Source of the DNA: Herpetosiphon giganteus | GTDB taxonomy: Bacteria > Chloroflexota > Chloroflexia > Chloroflexales > Herpetosiphonaceae | Reading direction: 5' to 3' | DNA length: 64,000 nt | Assembly (NCBI RefSeq): GCF_016907925.1 | Contig: NZ_JAFBCZ010000004.1 | Coordinates: 62,001 to 126,000, forward strand | Shown: positions 16,667 through 25,569 of the stretch, one piece after another | Layout of the letters: every line of letters starts with the position of its first letter | Position numbering within the stretch: position 1 is the stretch's first letter | Program-made: the position numbers and the translations under genes | The notes under the pieces: generated by a model | What the model saw: only the letters and a program-made list of their open reading frames with translations | The model's database searches: none | Told to the model about the DNA's origin: nothing

Positions 16667-17461
16667 CTACGATCCTCGTTGCTCTTCTAGCGTTACTTTA
16701 TTGTAGGCAAGCCCAAAGCCGGCTCGCGTTACAATCCGTTGCGAATCGCTGCTGCTGATGGTCAATACCGTCGCCCAACGACAACCCTGCGCCTGGGCAT
16801 AAGCCAAACGCGCGGCAATCAGGCTGGTTTGAGCACCACGTCGCCGCCAAGCTGGACTAACAAAGGTTGAAAACAGCGTCGCAACCTCGCCATTGATGCT
16901 GAGCGCACCACAGCCAATCAGCTCATCGTCAAGCCAAGCCCCAAAAAGCTGGCTATCGCTGCGCGCAGCAGCTGCATTGGCCATCGTAATGCCCATTGGG
17001 CTACTCTGGCCACGCTCAGTCATTGCCTCAACCCAGAGTTGGCGTTGTTCAGCTGCGATTATGCGCGATTGTACACTACTTGGGCTAAAAGGGGTATAAC
17101 GCAGCATGTCAAAAGCCAGCACACTCCACCAACGAATAATTCGATAGTTGCCCAAGGCCAACAGAGCTTGCAGGCTAGGGTCGCAAAATGGCGTTAGTTC
17201 AAGGCTCACTGGTAGCTGCCGTTGATGATAAAACGCTGCTAATTCGCCAAAAAGCGCAGCATCCCATTGTTGTTGGCTGCCAGCCCCAACCGCCCGATTA
17301 ATCGGCAAGTCGGGGCCAGTGTAGCAGGCAGTCGCATCGCCAATTAAGGCCCAAGTCGCTTGGCTAGCGGGCACAATCTGGCCAACTGCGGTTGTGTAGT
17401 GGCGCAAATTATGCGCATCGGCAGCCTCAAGCTGAGCCGCCAATTGACGATCAATCAACAT
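16667..17461 (-). CDS. GNAT-family acetyltransferase
   Basis: The C-terminal half of this 264-residue protein carries the GNAT fold: LFSTFVSPAWRRRGAQTSLI is the acetyl-CoA pyrophosphate loop (V-x-P-x-x-R-R-x-G, near 210-220), followed by a helix and a final strand. The N-terminal half (about 1-130) looks like a degenerate second GNAT domain, as in double-GNAT proteins. The substrate is unknown. The ATG at 17461 overlaps the TAA of the upstream gene, which suggests translational coupling; a longer frame upstream has no site. Confidence 0.75.
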   Translation of the reverse strand: MLIDRQLAAQLEAADAHNLRHYTTAVGQIVPASQATWALIGDATACYTGPDLPINRAVGAGSQQQWDAALFGELAAFYHQRQLPVSLELTPFCDPSLQALLALGNYRIIRWWSVLAFDMLRYTPFSPSSVQSRIIAAEQRQLWVEAMTERGQSSPMGITMANAAAARSDSQLFGAWLDDELIGCGALSINGEVATLFSTFVSPAWRRRGAQTSLIAARLAYAQAQGCRWATVLTISSSDSQRIVTRAGFGLAYNKVTLEEQRGS

Positions 17462-19662
17462 TATTGGCCTCGAATGGTCATTGGCAACCAAACCCGCCAT
17501 TGACTCACCACTGGCGTGTTGGTAATCGTTGGGGTGTTACTTGGGGTTGGCGTGTTACTTGGCGTACTGGTATTGGTTGGGGTTAATGTATTCGTCGGGG
17601 TATTGGTTGGAAGATTCGTCGCCATCACGCTGGCGGTAATACTCGCCACATTGCCTTGTGCATTGGAAACCCGCACCCAAACTTGACGATTGGTTTGCAC
17701 ATTGTTCAAGGTCAGGGTTGGCGATGTTGCGCCAGCAATTGGGTTGCTGGTATCGCCAGTTGCGCCGCTATACCATTGATAGCTCAGGTTGGCAGCTCCA
17801 GTTGCGGTCACGTTCACGCTGGCATTTTGGCCAAACGAAACGGTCGTATCAACTGGTTCGCGCACAATTCGCGGAGCCAAATGGCCATACACCACCAATT
17901 TATCGGTGTTGGTAATGCTATCAACCGAGAAGGTGCCAACAATAACTTTGCCATCAGCAACCAACGGCGTGTTAAATTTAGCCAAATTGCCCATCGCATC
18001 GCGGCTCGCAATTTGGTTGCTATTCCAGGTTTCTTGCAAGGTCAAGGCATTATACGCCCGCAGCACACCAGGCTGGGTTGTCGTATTGGCGCTGCCGCCA
18101 GTCGAATGGGTTGCCCAAACAATGCCCGTATTGGCATTCGTGCCATTCCACGACAACGACATCACCCCACCAGGCATCTGAACCGTTTGTAAGGTGCTGG
18201 TTGCCACAGGCGTAGTAATGAAGCTTGGGGTCAAGGGTTGAGTGGTGCTGAATTGAAAAGCCTTCAATGGCGAATTGACTGGCCACACAAACATACGTGT
18301 GCCTGTTGAGCCACCAGCAGCCCAAACCACTGGCGAGCCAAAGATCCCACGAAAGCCAGAGCCACCGTGGGGCTTGAAGCTTTGATAAAACTTGCCTGAA
18401 ACAGGCTTATCAAAGCCTGTTGTGCCTTGTTGAACGCCTAAACCGCCCATATCATTGCGATTGAAGACATAGATTTTGCCGCCCTTGCTGCCTGCAATCA
18501 TCACATTCGTGTTCGGAATGAGGATTGCGCCAGTTGTGCCAAGGTCGGTATCGTTGGTGTTGAGCGTTTTGTAATCATAGGGCGTAAACCAGGTTTGGAC
18601 GGTTGGCGTAAGCGGGTTGCTAATGTTCAATTTGCTGACCGACGAGCCATAATCGCGGCCATTGGGCAAATTGGCGTTCCAACTACCATTGCCAATCGAA
18701 AGATACAAATTGCCTTGACCGTCGCTGGTTAGGCCTTGGCCGCTCATCCAAATGCCGCCTTCGCCGTCGTTGGCAGCGTTTGGCTGCGAAGTAACTTCTT
18801 TTTGTGGGGTTGTGTTGTAGATTAATTCGCGTTGGAGCGTGGTTTTGTTGTAGCCAAAAACCCAGCCATGGTAGGGATCGGTATCTGCATAGCCTGCAAA
18901 CGCCACATACACCCGATTGCCATCAAGCAATAACGACGATCGTTGCAAATGCTGGCGGCTATCGAACACCACCAAACCATCGTTAGGGTTCGCATCGTTG
19001 CCATCGCCTGGCACTGAGCCTTGAATATTCGTCGATTGAATAATTGCGCCAGTTAAAATATTAATCGCGACCATGCGATGCTGATATTGATAGGCTCCCA
19101 AACGAATAAATGGCACAACGTAGAGGGTATTCGTCGCAGGGTCAATTACTGGCGAGCCGGTAATCCCAACGTAGGGTTTAATATCTTGATACACGCCACC
19201 ATTGTAGCGCGTGCCAAATTCGCGCAGGCTGCTGGTGGCAAATTGGCCAAGGTTGACCGACCATAACGGCTGGCTCATGGCTGGATCATCAGCATCAAAC
19301 GCATAAACATTGTTCTTCTGAGTTGCCACCAACACCACATTGCGCACCCCAACCCCAGGTATTGTGAGATCTGGTACATACAAGGGTTGGGCATAAATCT
19401 GGCCATCAACCGTGCGGCTAAACAATTTACCAAACGTATTTGAGACAACATTGGTTGGCGCAAGCAATTGCTCGGCGGCGGTCGTTCCAGTGCGGGCATT
19501 ATCAAAACTACGGGTCGTCACCGCAACTCTGGCTGGTGGCGGCTGAAGCTGGCTGGTTGCGCTTGGTACAGCATGAACTGCCGGTCGGCTCAGCCCTAAT
19601 CCGCCACTTAAACCGGCTATCAGCCCAACAAGCAATAGAATGCGTAATTGAACATTTCGCAT
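17461..19662 (-). CDS. Secreted beta-propeller protein with Ig-like domain and TNTPT tail
   Basis: The 733-residue product has a signal peptide (MRNVQLRILLLVGLIAGL). A large PQQ/WD-like beta-propeller (about 60-590) follows, with repeated NNVYAFD, GKIYVFN and KVIVGTFS strands. Next comes an Ig-like domain of the LSYQWYSGATG type (about 595-680), a TNTPTNTLTPTNTSTPS linker, and a short C-terminal WRVWLPMTIRGQ. The role is extracellular; ligand or enzyme function is not evident, and the quinoprotein Ca2+/PQQ ligands are not obvious. AAGGAG lies seven bases before the ATG at 19662; the 23 upstream in-frame codons lack a signal sequence. Confidence 0.72.
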   Translation of the reverse strand: MRNVQLRILLLVGLIAGLSGGLGLSRPAVHAVPSATSQLQPPPARVAVTTRSFDNARTGTTAAEQLLAPTNVVSNTFGKLFSRTVDGQIYAQPLYVPDLTIPGVGVRNVVLVATQKNNVYAFDADDPAMSQPLWSVNLGQFATSSLREFGTRYNGGVYQDIKPYVGITGSPVIDPATNTLYVVPFIRLGAYQYQHRMVAINILTGAIIQSTNIQGSVPGDGNDANPNDGLVVFDSRQHLQRSSLLLDGNRVYVAFAGYADTDPYHGWVFGYNKTTLQRELIYNTTPQKEVTSQPNAANDGEGGIWMSGQGLTSDGQGNLYLSIGNGSWNANLPNGRDYGSSVSKLNISNPLTPTVQTWFTPYDYKTLNTNDTDLGTTGAILIPNTNVMIAGSKGGKIYVFNRNDMGGLGVQQGTTGFDKPVSGKFYQSFKPHGGSGFRGIFGSPVVWAAGGSTGTRMFVWPVNSPLKAFQFSTTQPLTPSFITTPVATSTLQTVQMPGGVMSLSWNGTNANTGIVWATHSTGGSANTTTQPGVLRAYNALTLQETWNSNQIASRDAMGNLAKFNTPLVADGKVIVGTFSVDSITNTDKLVVYGHLAPRIVREPVDTTVSFGQNASVNVTATGAANLSYQWYSGATGDTSNPIAGATSPTLTLNNVQTNRQVWVRVSNAQGNVASITASVMATNLPTNTPTNTLTPTNTSTPSNTPTPSNTPTITNTPVVSQWRVWLPMTIRGQ

Positions 19663-19758
19663 CGTTGCGCTCCTTCTGCAAAAAGAACGGGGAATTGCTG
19701 CAACTATACTTGATTCAGGCCGTGGCTGCAATCGTTACCGGAACCGTATCCAGCAGGC

Positions 19759-21744
19759 TCAAAAATTTTTTGCTGGCTCGCAAAGCCAACAACATTGGTA
19801 GCTGTCAAGCACGATTTCTGCCCTTTGGACATCAATATTTAATTGGGTTGGCTCCAACAAATTGTGCAAGTTACCAGCCAAACCAGCCTCGCGAACAACG
19901 CTTAACGCCACCCGTTGCGGCTCAGCGGAAAGGTTTCCAAGAATTAAAATTCGCCCCAACGGGTGAACCCGAATCACCCCTAAAACATGGCGTTGTTGGG
20001 TCCAAATCGGGATAGTTTGGCCAGCGCTATGCAAGGCGGGCGTTTGTTGGCGAATGGTAATTAAGTTGCGGATTAAATGCCATAAACGCCCAGCAAGCGT
20101 GGTTGGGTCGTGGCGTTGTGCTGCTAAGGCCCAATTCATGGCCGGACGATGCAACCAGCGGTTATCGTTGGCTTTGCAGGGGTCGTTTAAATAGCTGTGA
20201 TCATTAAGCATGCCCAATTCATCGCCCATATAGATTAATGGAATGCCGCCAAAGCCGAAAATCACTGCATACAACAAGGCGATTCGGCGAATTGCCAACT
20301 CAATCGCCGTCGGATCGGCGTTTGCTAAGGCTTGTTCTAGCCCAGCCAACGAAGCAGTCATGCCACTAATGCGACGATCATTGGTAATCGGGTTGTATTG
20401 AAAAACCTCACCACGGGCGAAGCTACCAGCAAACTCGCCACGATACCAAGCGCTCAAAAATTGGCGATGCAACGGCCCATCTTCGCCAACCAAGGCCGCG
20501 TTTTGGTCAGTAATCGCCCAGCCAATATCATCGTGACAGCGCACATAGGTAATCCACGTGGCGTTGCCAGCAGTCGCAGGCATATTCAGCAACGATTGAG
20601 TCAGCAGATCGGCACGCTGCGAGGCTAAGCCACTCCACAACAGCACCATCAATGAATTATGATAGGCAATTTCGCAAAGTTTGCCCGTGCGTTGGCCCAA
20701 GCCCAAATATTGAACCAAATCATCAGGTGCAACAATCGCCTCAGCCTTAAAAATCGTCGCCGGACAGACGATCCGCATTGCTGCGCGCCACGCCTGCAAC
20801 AAATCAAGCACTTCTGGCTGATTTTGGCAATTCGTGCCCAAACGCTTCCACATAAATGGCACTGCATCCAAGCGCAACACATCAACGCCCAAATTAGCCA
20901 AATACAACAAAATATCGAGCATCTCCAACCAAACCATGGGATTAGCATAGTTCAAATCCCATTGAAATTCGTTGAAGGTGGTCCAAATCCAACGCCCATG
21001 CGCGCCAAGTTCTGGATACCAAGTGAAATTGCCAGGAGCAAAATCGGGAAATACTTCGGGCAAATGCTGCTCATAGGCATCAGGCAAGCTGCGATCAGCA
21101 AAGCTCAGGTAATAATCCAAATAGGTTGGATCGCCAGCTCGCGCTTTGAGCGCCCATTCATGTTCTTTGGCGGTGTGATTAACGACCACATCGATGCAGA
21201 CGCTCATGCCGTTGGCTCGCAGCAAATCGCTTAATTCGACAAAATCGGCAATTGAGCCAAGCTCACGATTAATCGCCCGATAATCTTGCACTGCATAGCC
21301 ACCATCGTTGGGGCCATAACGCGGCTGCAACAGCGGCATCAGATGCACATAGGTCAAGCCCAAATCTTGCAAATAATCGAGATGCTCAATCACGCCGCGC
21401 AACGTACCAGCCAAGCGATCGACGTAGTAGATGCCGCCAACCATCCGCGCTTGAGCAAACCAATCAGGCTCGATTTCACGAGCTAAATCGTGAATTTTCA
21501 GCGCATCACGGCGTTGGGCATAGGCCGCAACCAAACGCTCAGCTAGTTGTTCAAGCAGCGCTGGCCATGCAGAATGCTGGGCATACAAGGCCGCTAAACC
21601 TGCAAAACAATCATTAAAATGGCGTTGTACGCGCAGCCGAAAAATATCGCGATCGCGAGGATTGGCAATCTGTTGGGCCAACAAAGTATCGAATAGCTCG
21701 CCAATGCGAGACATTGGGCTTGATTGAACAGTAGCTTTTTGCAT
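19759..21744 (-). CDS. Amylosucrase-type GH13 glucosyltransferase
   Basis: Transfers glucose from sucrose to a growing alpha-1,4-glucan, releasing fructose. The 661-residue length and the absence of a signal peptide fit cytoplasmic amylosucrase. The GH13 catalytic set is intact: D293 (VLRLDAVPFMWK), E335 (FKAEAIVAPDD) and D405 (YVRCHDDIGW), close to the spacing of the Neisseria enzyme (286, 328, 393). DVVVNHTAKEHEW is conserved region I. GGAGGAG before ATG 21744 fixes the start; upstream in-frame codons overlap the permease gene. A sucrose hydrolase of the same subfamily is the main alternative. It is the last gene of the sugar ABC operon. Confidence 0.85.
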   Translation of the reverse strand: MQKATVQSSPMSRIGELFDTLLAQQIANPRDRDIFRLRVQRHFNDCFAGLAALYAQHSAWPALLEQLAERLVAAYAQRRDALKIHDLAREIEPDWFAQARMVGGIYYVDRLAGTLRGVIEHLDYLQDLGLTYVHLMPLLQPRYGPNDGGYAVQDYRAINRELGSIADFVELSDLLRANGMSVCIDVVVNHTAKEHEWALKARAGDPTYLDYYLSFADRSLPDAYEQHLPEVFPDFAPGNFTWYPELGAHGRWIWTTFNEFQWDLNYANPMVWLEMLDILLYLANLGVDVLRLDAVPFMWKRLGTNCQNQPEVLDLLQAWRAAMRIVCPATIFKAEAIVAPDDLVQYLGLGQRTGKLCEIAYHNSLMVLLWSGLASQRADLLTQSLLNMPATAGNATWITYVRCHDDIGWAITDQNAALVGEDGPLHRQFLSAWYRGEFAGSFARGEVFQYNPITNDRRISGMTASLAGLEQALANADPTAIELAIRRIALLYAVIFGFGGIPLIYMGDELGMLNDHSYLNDPCKANDNRWLHRPAMNWALAAQRHDPTTLAGRLWHLIRNLITIRQQTPALHSAGQTIPIWTQQRHVLGVIRVHPLGRILILGNLSAEPQRVALSVVREAGLAGNLHNLLEPTQLNIDVQRAEIVLDSYQCCWLCEPAKNF

Positions 21745-21773
21745 AACAAAGCTCCTCCTGCGCGTTATGCCGA

Positions 21774-22664
21774 TTAACCCTTGACCCCTGATGAAGCCAC
21801 CGATTGCACAAACCATTTTTGAAAGAGCAGAAAAATAATCAGCACTGGCAACGTTACCATCGTGGCAAACGCCATAATATCGCCCCATTGGCGCGGCATT
21901 TGGCCAAAAAATGCTTGCATGCCAACGGTCAACGGGCGCACCGCTGGATTGCGCACGACCATCAATGGCCAGAGAAAATCGCCCCAGTGCGTCAGAAATT
22001 GCAGAATTGCGACGGTAGCAAACACAGGTCGGGAAAGTGGCACAATAATTTGGGCATACATACGGAAACGACTAGCTCCATCGACCAGCGCCGCTTCCTC
22101 AATATCCTTGGGAATATTCAAGAAAAACTGATAGAACAGGAAAATCGAAAAAGCATCGGCAATAAATGGAATAATTTGGACGTGATAGCTGTCGAGCCAG
22201 GTCATCCGACCATCAAACCACGGCAATTGGTTGACGATCAACAATAATGGCACGGCTACGGCCTGAAATGGAATGATAATCAAAGCTATGATGATTGCCA
22301 ATAGCAATTTTTGACCCCGAAATTGCATTCGCGCCAATGCATAGGCAATTAAGCTATTAACCACCAGGCCAAAGAGCACAATTGTGAAAGCTATCAAAAC
22401 TGAATTGATTAAATATCGCGCAAATGGCACACGGGCAAACACATCGCGAAAATTTTGCAATGAAAGCTCGCCAGTTGGCAAAAATGCTGCAAATGTGCTC
22501 ATTTCACGCAAAATTTGGCCTTCATCGGCTTTAAGCGCTGTAACCAGCATAAATACAATTGGGAATAGACTGAATAGCGCAATGACGGTCATTAACAGAT
22601 ACGAGCCAAAACGACGAGGGCGTTTTTGCCAGCGCTTGGTTGGTTCAATTGCAGGACGTTGCAT
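21774..22664 (-). CDS. Carbohydrate ABC transporter permease (MalG type)
   Basis: Inner-membrane subunit of a type I sugar importer. The 296-residue protein has six predicted helices and the EAA loop EEAALVDGASRFRMYAQIIVPLSRP near 205-230, which docks on the ATPase. It lies 7 bases after the MalF-type gene and 29 bases before amylosucrase, so the four genes form one operon. Start at ATG 22664 with AAAGG upstream. No ATPase gene is present; these systems often share an MsmK/MalK-like ATPase encoded elsewhere. Confidence 0.9.
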   Translation of the reverse strand: MQRPAIEPTKRWQKRPRRFGSYLLMTVIALFSLFPIVFMLVTALKADEGQILREMSTFAAFLPTGELSLQNFRDVFARVPFARYLINSVLIAFTIVLFGLVVNSLIAYALARMQFRGQKLLLAIIIALIIIPFQAVAVPLLLIVNQLPWFDGRMTWLDSYHVQIIPFIADAFSIFLFYQFFLNIPKDIEEAALVDGASRFRMYAQIIVPLSRPVFATVAILQFLTHWGDFLWPLMVVRNPAVRPLTVGMQAFFGQMPRQWGDIMAFATMVTLPVLIIFLLFQKWFVQSVASSGVKG

Positions 22665-22671
22665 CAACAAG

Positions 22672-23616
22672 CTACCTTTCTGGCCGAGTAACTATCCGTT
22701 GGCCAAGCGAAATCAGCAACACAATCACAAAAAACACCACCGAAAGCGCCGAAGCATAGCCAACTTTTTGGCTGCGAAAGCCACTATTCACAATATGCAG
22801 CATTGCGGTAACCGTCGCATCGTTGGGGCCGCCTTTGGTCATAATCTCAACTTGATCGAACAATTTGAAGGCCATAATCGTGGTTGAAATCACCACAAAC
22901 ACTGAAGTGTTGCGCAATTGGGGCAGGGTTACAAAGCGAAACTGTTGCCAAGCATCAGCGCCATCCAATTCAGCTGCTTCGTACAATTCGCCAGGAATTT
23001 CCTGCAAACCAGCCAGATAAATCACCATCTGAAAGCCCACACCCTGCCAAATCGACATCAGCATAATCGCGGGAAAAGCCAATTTTGGGTCTTCCAGCCA
23101 GCGATACGGCCCAAGCTGGCCAAAGCTGATAGTTTGAATAAAACTATTAATGATGCCTTGATCGGGATTGTAGAGAAAGGTCCAAACCACCGCCACAATC
23201 GCCATCATCGTGACAACCGGAATAAAATAGATGGTGCGAAAGAAGTTGATCGCTTTGATTTTCTGGTTGACCAAAATCGCCAAAAACAGGGCAAAACTGG
23301 TTTGGACTGGCACAACAATCAATACAAACAAGAAATTATTCAGCAACGCCCGCACAAACGTCGCGTCTTGCCACATTGCCAGATAATGTTTGAAGCCAAC
23401 AAAACGAGTTGGGATATTGAGATTTGGTACCAAGCGTTGGTCGGTCAGCGAGAGATAGAACGCCAAGCCAAATGGCGCAATCAAAAAGATACAAAGCAAC
23501 AGCAGCGCCGGAGCAACAAACGCCCAAGCCACCCGCTGCTCGCGCCGTTTCCAGCCTAGCATTGGAGTGCGAGCAGTAGCTTTTGGCGGTGCGGTCGGCG
23601 ATTTTAAAATCGTCAT
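22672..23616 (-). CDS. Carbohydrate ABC transporter permease (MalF type)
   Basis: The 314-residue partner permease has six helices and its own EAA loop, YEAAELDGADAWQQFRFVTLPQL, near 215-240. AAGGAG lies eight bases before the ATG at 23616; a 12-codon upstream extension in the same frame has no site. It forms the membrane pore with the MalG-type protein. Given its neighbours the likely substrate is sucrose or another alpha-glucoside, which is inference from gene order. Confidence 0.9.
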   Translation of the reverse strand: MTILKSPTAPPKATARTPMLGWKRREQRVAWAFVAPALLLLCIFLIAPFGLAFYLSLTDQRLVPNLNIPTRFVGFKHYLAMWQDATFVRALLNNFLFVLIVVPVQTSFALFLAILVNQKIKAINFFRTIYFIPVVTMMAIVAVVWTFLYNPDQGIINSFIQTISFGQLGPYRWLEDPKLAFPAIMLMSIWQGVGFQMVIYLAGLQEIPGELYEAAELDGADAWQQFRFVTLPQLRNTSVFVVISTTIMAFKLFDQVEIMTKGGPNDATVTAMLHIVNSGFRSQKVGYASALSVVFFVIVLLISLGQRIVTRPER

Positions 23617-23676
23617 AAGCAAGACTCCTTGGGAAGAACCAAGCCGCCGCAAGCAACGGCTTGATGATTAACGTTG

Positions 23677-24999
23677 TTACTTCACTGGATAGCCTTGATT
23701 ATCTTCAATATCGGCATCAATTTTTTGGGCCGCTTTATCCAATTCGGCTTGCACATCAGCGCCAGCCACAATATTATCGACCGCCTCGGCAAACGCACTG
23801 GTAATCACTGGATATGCGGGCGTGATAGGCCGCGGCACAGCAACGCCGTTGGTCAATTGCTGCACATAGATATTCAGCGGAGCGCCATCACCAAATAATT
23901 TCGATTTGGCAATTGCCGAGCTGCGCGCTGGCACCGCACCATTGGCATCGCTCATGCGCAACACTTCTTCTGGCGAAACAATGAACGAAAGCACTTCAGC
24001 AGCGGCAGCAGGGTTCTCACACTTGCTGGTAATGCCCCAATTCCACGAACCCATGCCCGTTTTTGAGCCTTTGCCCAAATCGGCGGCAGGCAAAACCAAT
24101 AAATCAGCGCCTAGCGCCTTGGCATAATCAGGGTAGGCCCAGTGGCCAACCCAGCTCAACGCAGCCTTGCCCTCAGCAAAATCGGTATCGCCAGCAGGCT
24201 TCGGGTTGACATAGCCATTAGTAAACAAGCTTTGAAACCATTGCATTGCTTCGACCGAAGCTGCTCCATTCAAGGTGCCAGTTGCTTTTTGATAATTCGA
24301 GCGATCGATCAAATCGCCACCGAACGATTGCAAGAAGGGCGAAAAACCATAGCTAAACCATTCGCCACGGCCATAATTCATTTTCAATTCAAGCGGATAC
24401 TGCAAGCCATTGGCTTTGAGTTTGCTCAAGGCTTGGTCTAGCTCGGCCCGCGTCCATGGCTGTGCAAGCGTTGGAATGCGCACGCCAGCTTTTTCCAACA
24501 GCGCTTTATTTGCATAAAAGCCCAAGCCCGAATCGAACTGGCCAAGGCTATACAATTTGCCGTTATACGTGCCTTGTTGAATGATTGAGGGCAAGAAATC
24601 GGCTTTAACATCGGTTGAAATCAATGAATCCAAAGGCTGCAAATAACCCGACCAAGCATAGTTATAAACAAACGGCCCATCAAAATCGAGCAAACAGGGC
24701 AATTCGCCGGCCAAGGCAGCAGCATTGACCTGATCGTTATATGCGCCTTCAGGCAATTCGATGGCTTCGATTTTAATTGCTGAATTTTTGGCGGCGAAGG
24801 CTTGGAGGGTTGCATTCAAGGCATCGCGTTCAGCGCCTTGGCCTGAGTGAAACCAAAGCGTGACGGTGCCGCTTGCCGCACCAGGGTTGGCATCGACAGT
24901 TGACGTGGTAGGAGGATTGGTTGGCGTAGCAGCTGCGCCGCATCCAGCCAAGATCAAGCCGACAAGCAAACTAAACGAGCGAATCCATAGTCGTTTCAT
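23677..24999 (-). CDS. Sugar-binding lipoprotein of ABC transporter
   Basis: The 440-residue solute-binding protein starts with a lipoprotein signal: a basic MKRLWIR, a hydrophobic core and the lipobox LAGC, with the Cys near residue 20 to be lipidated. A Thr/Pro linker follows, then the family 1 binding fold (VTLWFHSGQGAERDAL; later AALSWVGHWAYPDYAKA and a C-terminal NGAVPARSSA). It would capture sugar outside the membrane and pass it to the two permeases. GAGGAT lies before the start. It is the first gene of the operon. Confidence 0.9.
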   Translation of the reverse strand: MKRLWIRSFSLLVGLILAGCGAAATPTNPPTTSTVDANPGAASGTVTLWFHSGQGAERDALNATLQAFAAKNSAIKIEAIELPEGAYNDQVNAAALAGELPCLLDFDGPFVYNYAWSGYLQPLDSLISTDVKADFLPSIIQQGTYNGKLYSLGQFDSGLGFYANKALLEKAGVRIPTLAQPWTRAELDQALSKLKANGLQYPLELKMNYGRGEWFSYGFSPFLQSFGGDLIDRSNYQKATGTLNGAASVEAMQWFQSLFTNGYVNPKPAGDTDFAEGKAALSWVGHWAYPDYAKALGADLLVLPAADLGKGSKTGMGSWNWGITSKCENPAAAAEVLSFIVSPEEVLRMSDANGAVPARSSAIAKSKLFGDGAPLNIYVQQLTNGVAVPRPITPAYPVITSAFAEAVDNIVAGADVQAELDKAAQKIDADIEDNQGYPVK

Positions 25000-25107
25000 G
25001 GTTGGGTATCCTCATTGATGAAACCAAACGTCAGGCTCCTGCGGAATTGATTGGCGTAGATTGGCAATTGATGCTGAGTAGACTCCTTTATGATACGCTA
25101 ATTTTTC

Positions 25108-25123
25108 ATGGAAACGTTTCCAT
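25108..25123. promoter_or_regulatory. LacI-family operator palindrome, proximal
   Basis: The sequence ATGGAAACGTTTCCAT is a perfect 16-base palindrome with the central CG typical of LacI/GalR-family operators and of catabolite-response elements. It sits about 110 bases before the binding-protein start and beside a -10-like TATCAT, a position suited to repression. No LacI-family regulator is encoded in this window. Confidence 0.75.
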
Positions 25124-25235
25124 TATTGTGCTAAAAAATTCTCGTTTTGGGCAGCATGGTGAGCCAAGCAAAAACGAGCAGCTGGAGAATTGGCATCGAA
25201 AAAGGTCTTTTTAGGTTGAATTTTGGCTATCTGAA

Positions 25236-25257
25236 GTAATGGAAGCGTTTCCATTAC
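25236..25257. promoter_or_regulatory. LacI-family operator palindrome, distal
   Basis: A 22-base near-perfect palindrome with core TAATGGAAGCGTTTCCATTA shares the GGAA-CGTTTCC pattern with the proximal site. The centres are about 131 bases apart, so two repressor dimers could bind jointly and loop the DNA. Confidence 0.75.
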
Positions 25258-25569
25258 AATATAGTAAAGTTGTACGCTTGTCAAGAGTGAATTTTGGCCA
25301 GGAGCTACCGCCCTCGATAGCCAACGAAGTAGCCAAATCTCCTGCATTACGCTCCTCATTCACTGGGTGGGAAAGAAGTTGGGTTAAGGGACAATAAACA
25401 ATCATTCATTGAAGAACGATCGATCAGCGAACGAAGTTTTGGCCTAAAAACGCCAAACGAGCACGATTTTGAGCTTTTTCAAAACCATGCTCGTTTGTTT
25501 GACTGACAAACATTGTTTGTAAGCCAAAAAAGCGCTGGTGTAGCACAGGCTCACGCTACAAACGGCGGC

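Larger units (their letters stand above)
25000..25569. promoter_or_regulatory. Control region of the sugar ABC / amylosucrase operon
   Basis: The 570-base gap between the sugar operon and the glucan phosphorylase gene holds two LacI-type palindromes (annotated separately). A -10-like TATCAT on the minus strand lies at about 25090-25095, just downstream of the proximal palindrome. There is no supported gene. The 25420-25520 part is featureless apart from the short direct word GAACGA. Confidence 0.45.

Noticed and set aside
16640-16675. Biotin operator (BirA or BioR type) before bioY
   Set aside because: A TAGATAGATTGTCTA word is present but matches neither known operator well, and the upstream GNAT gene is only 26 bases away.
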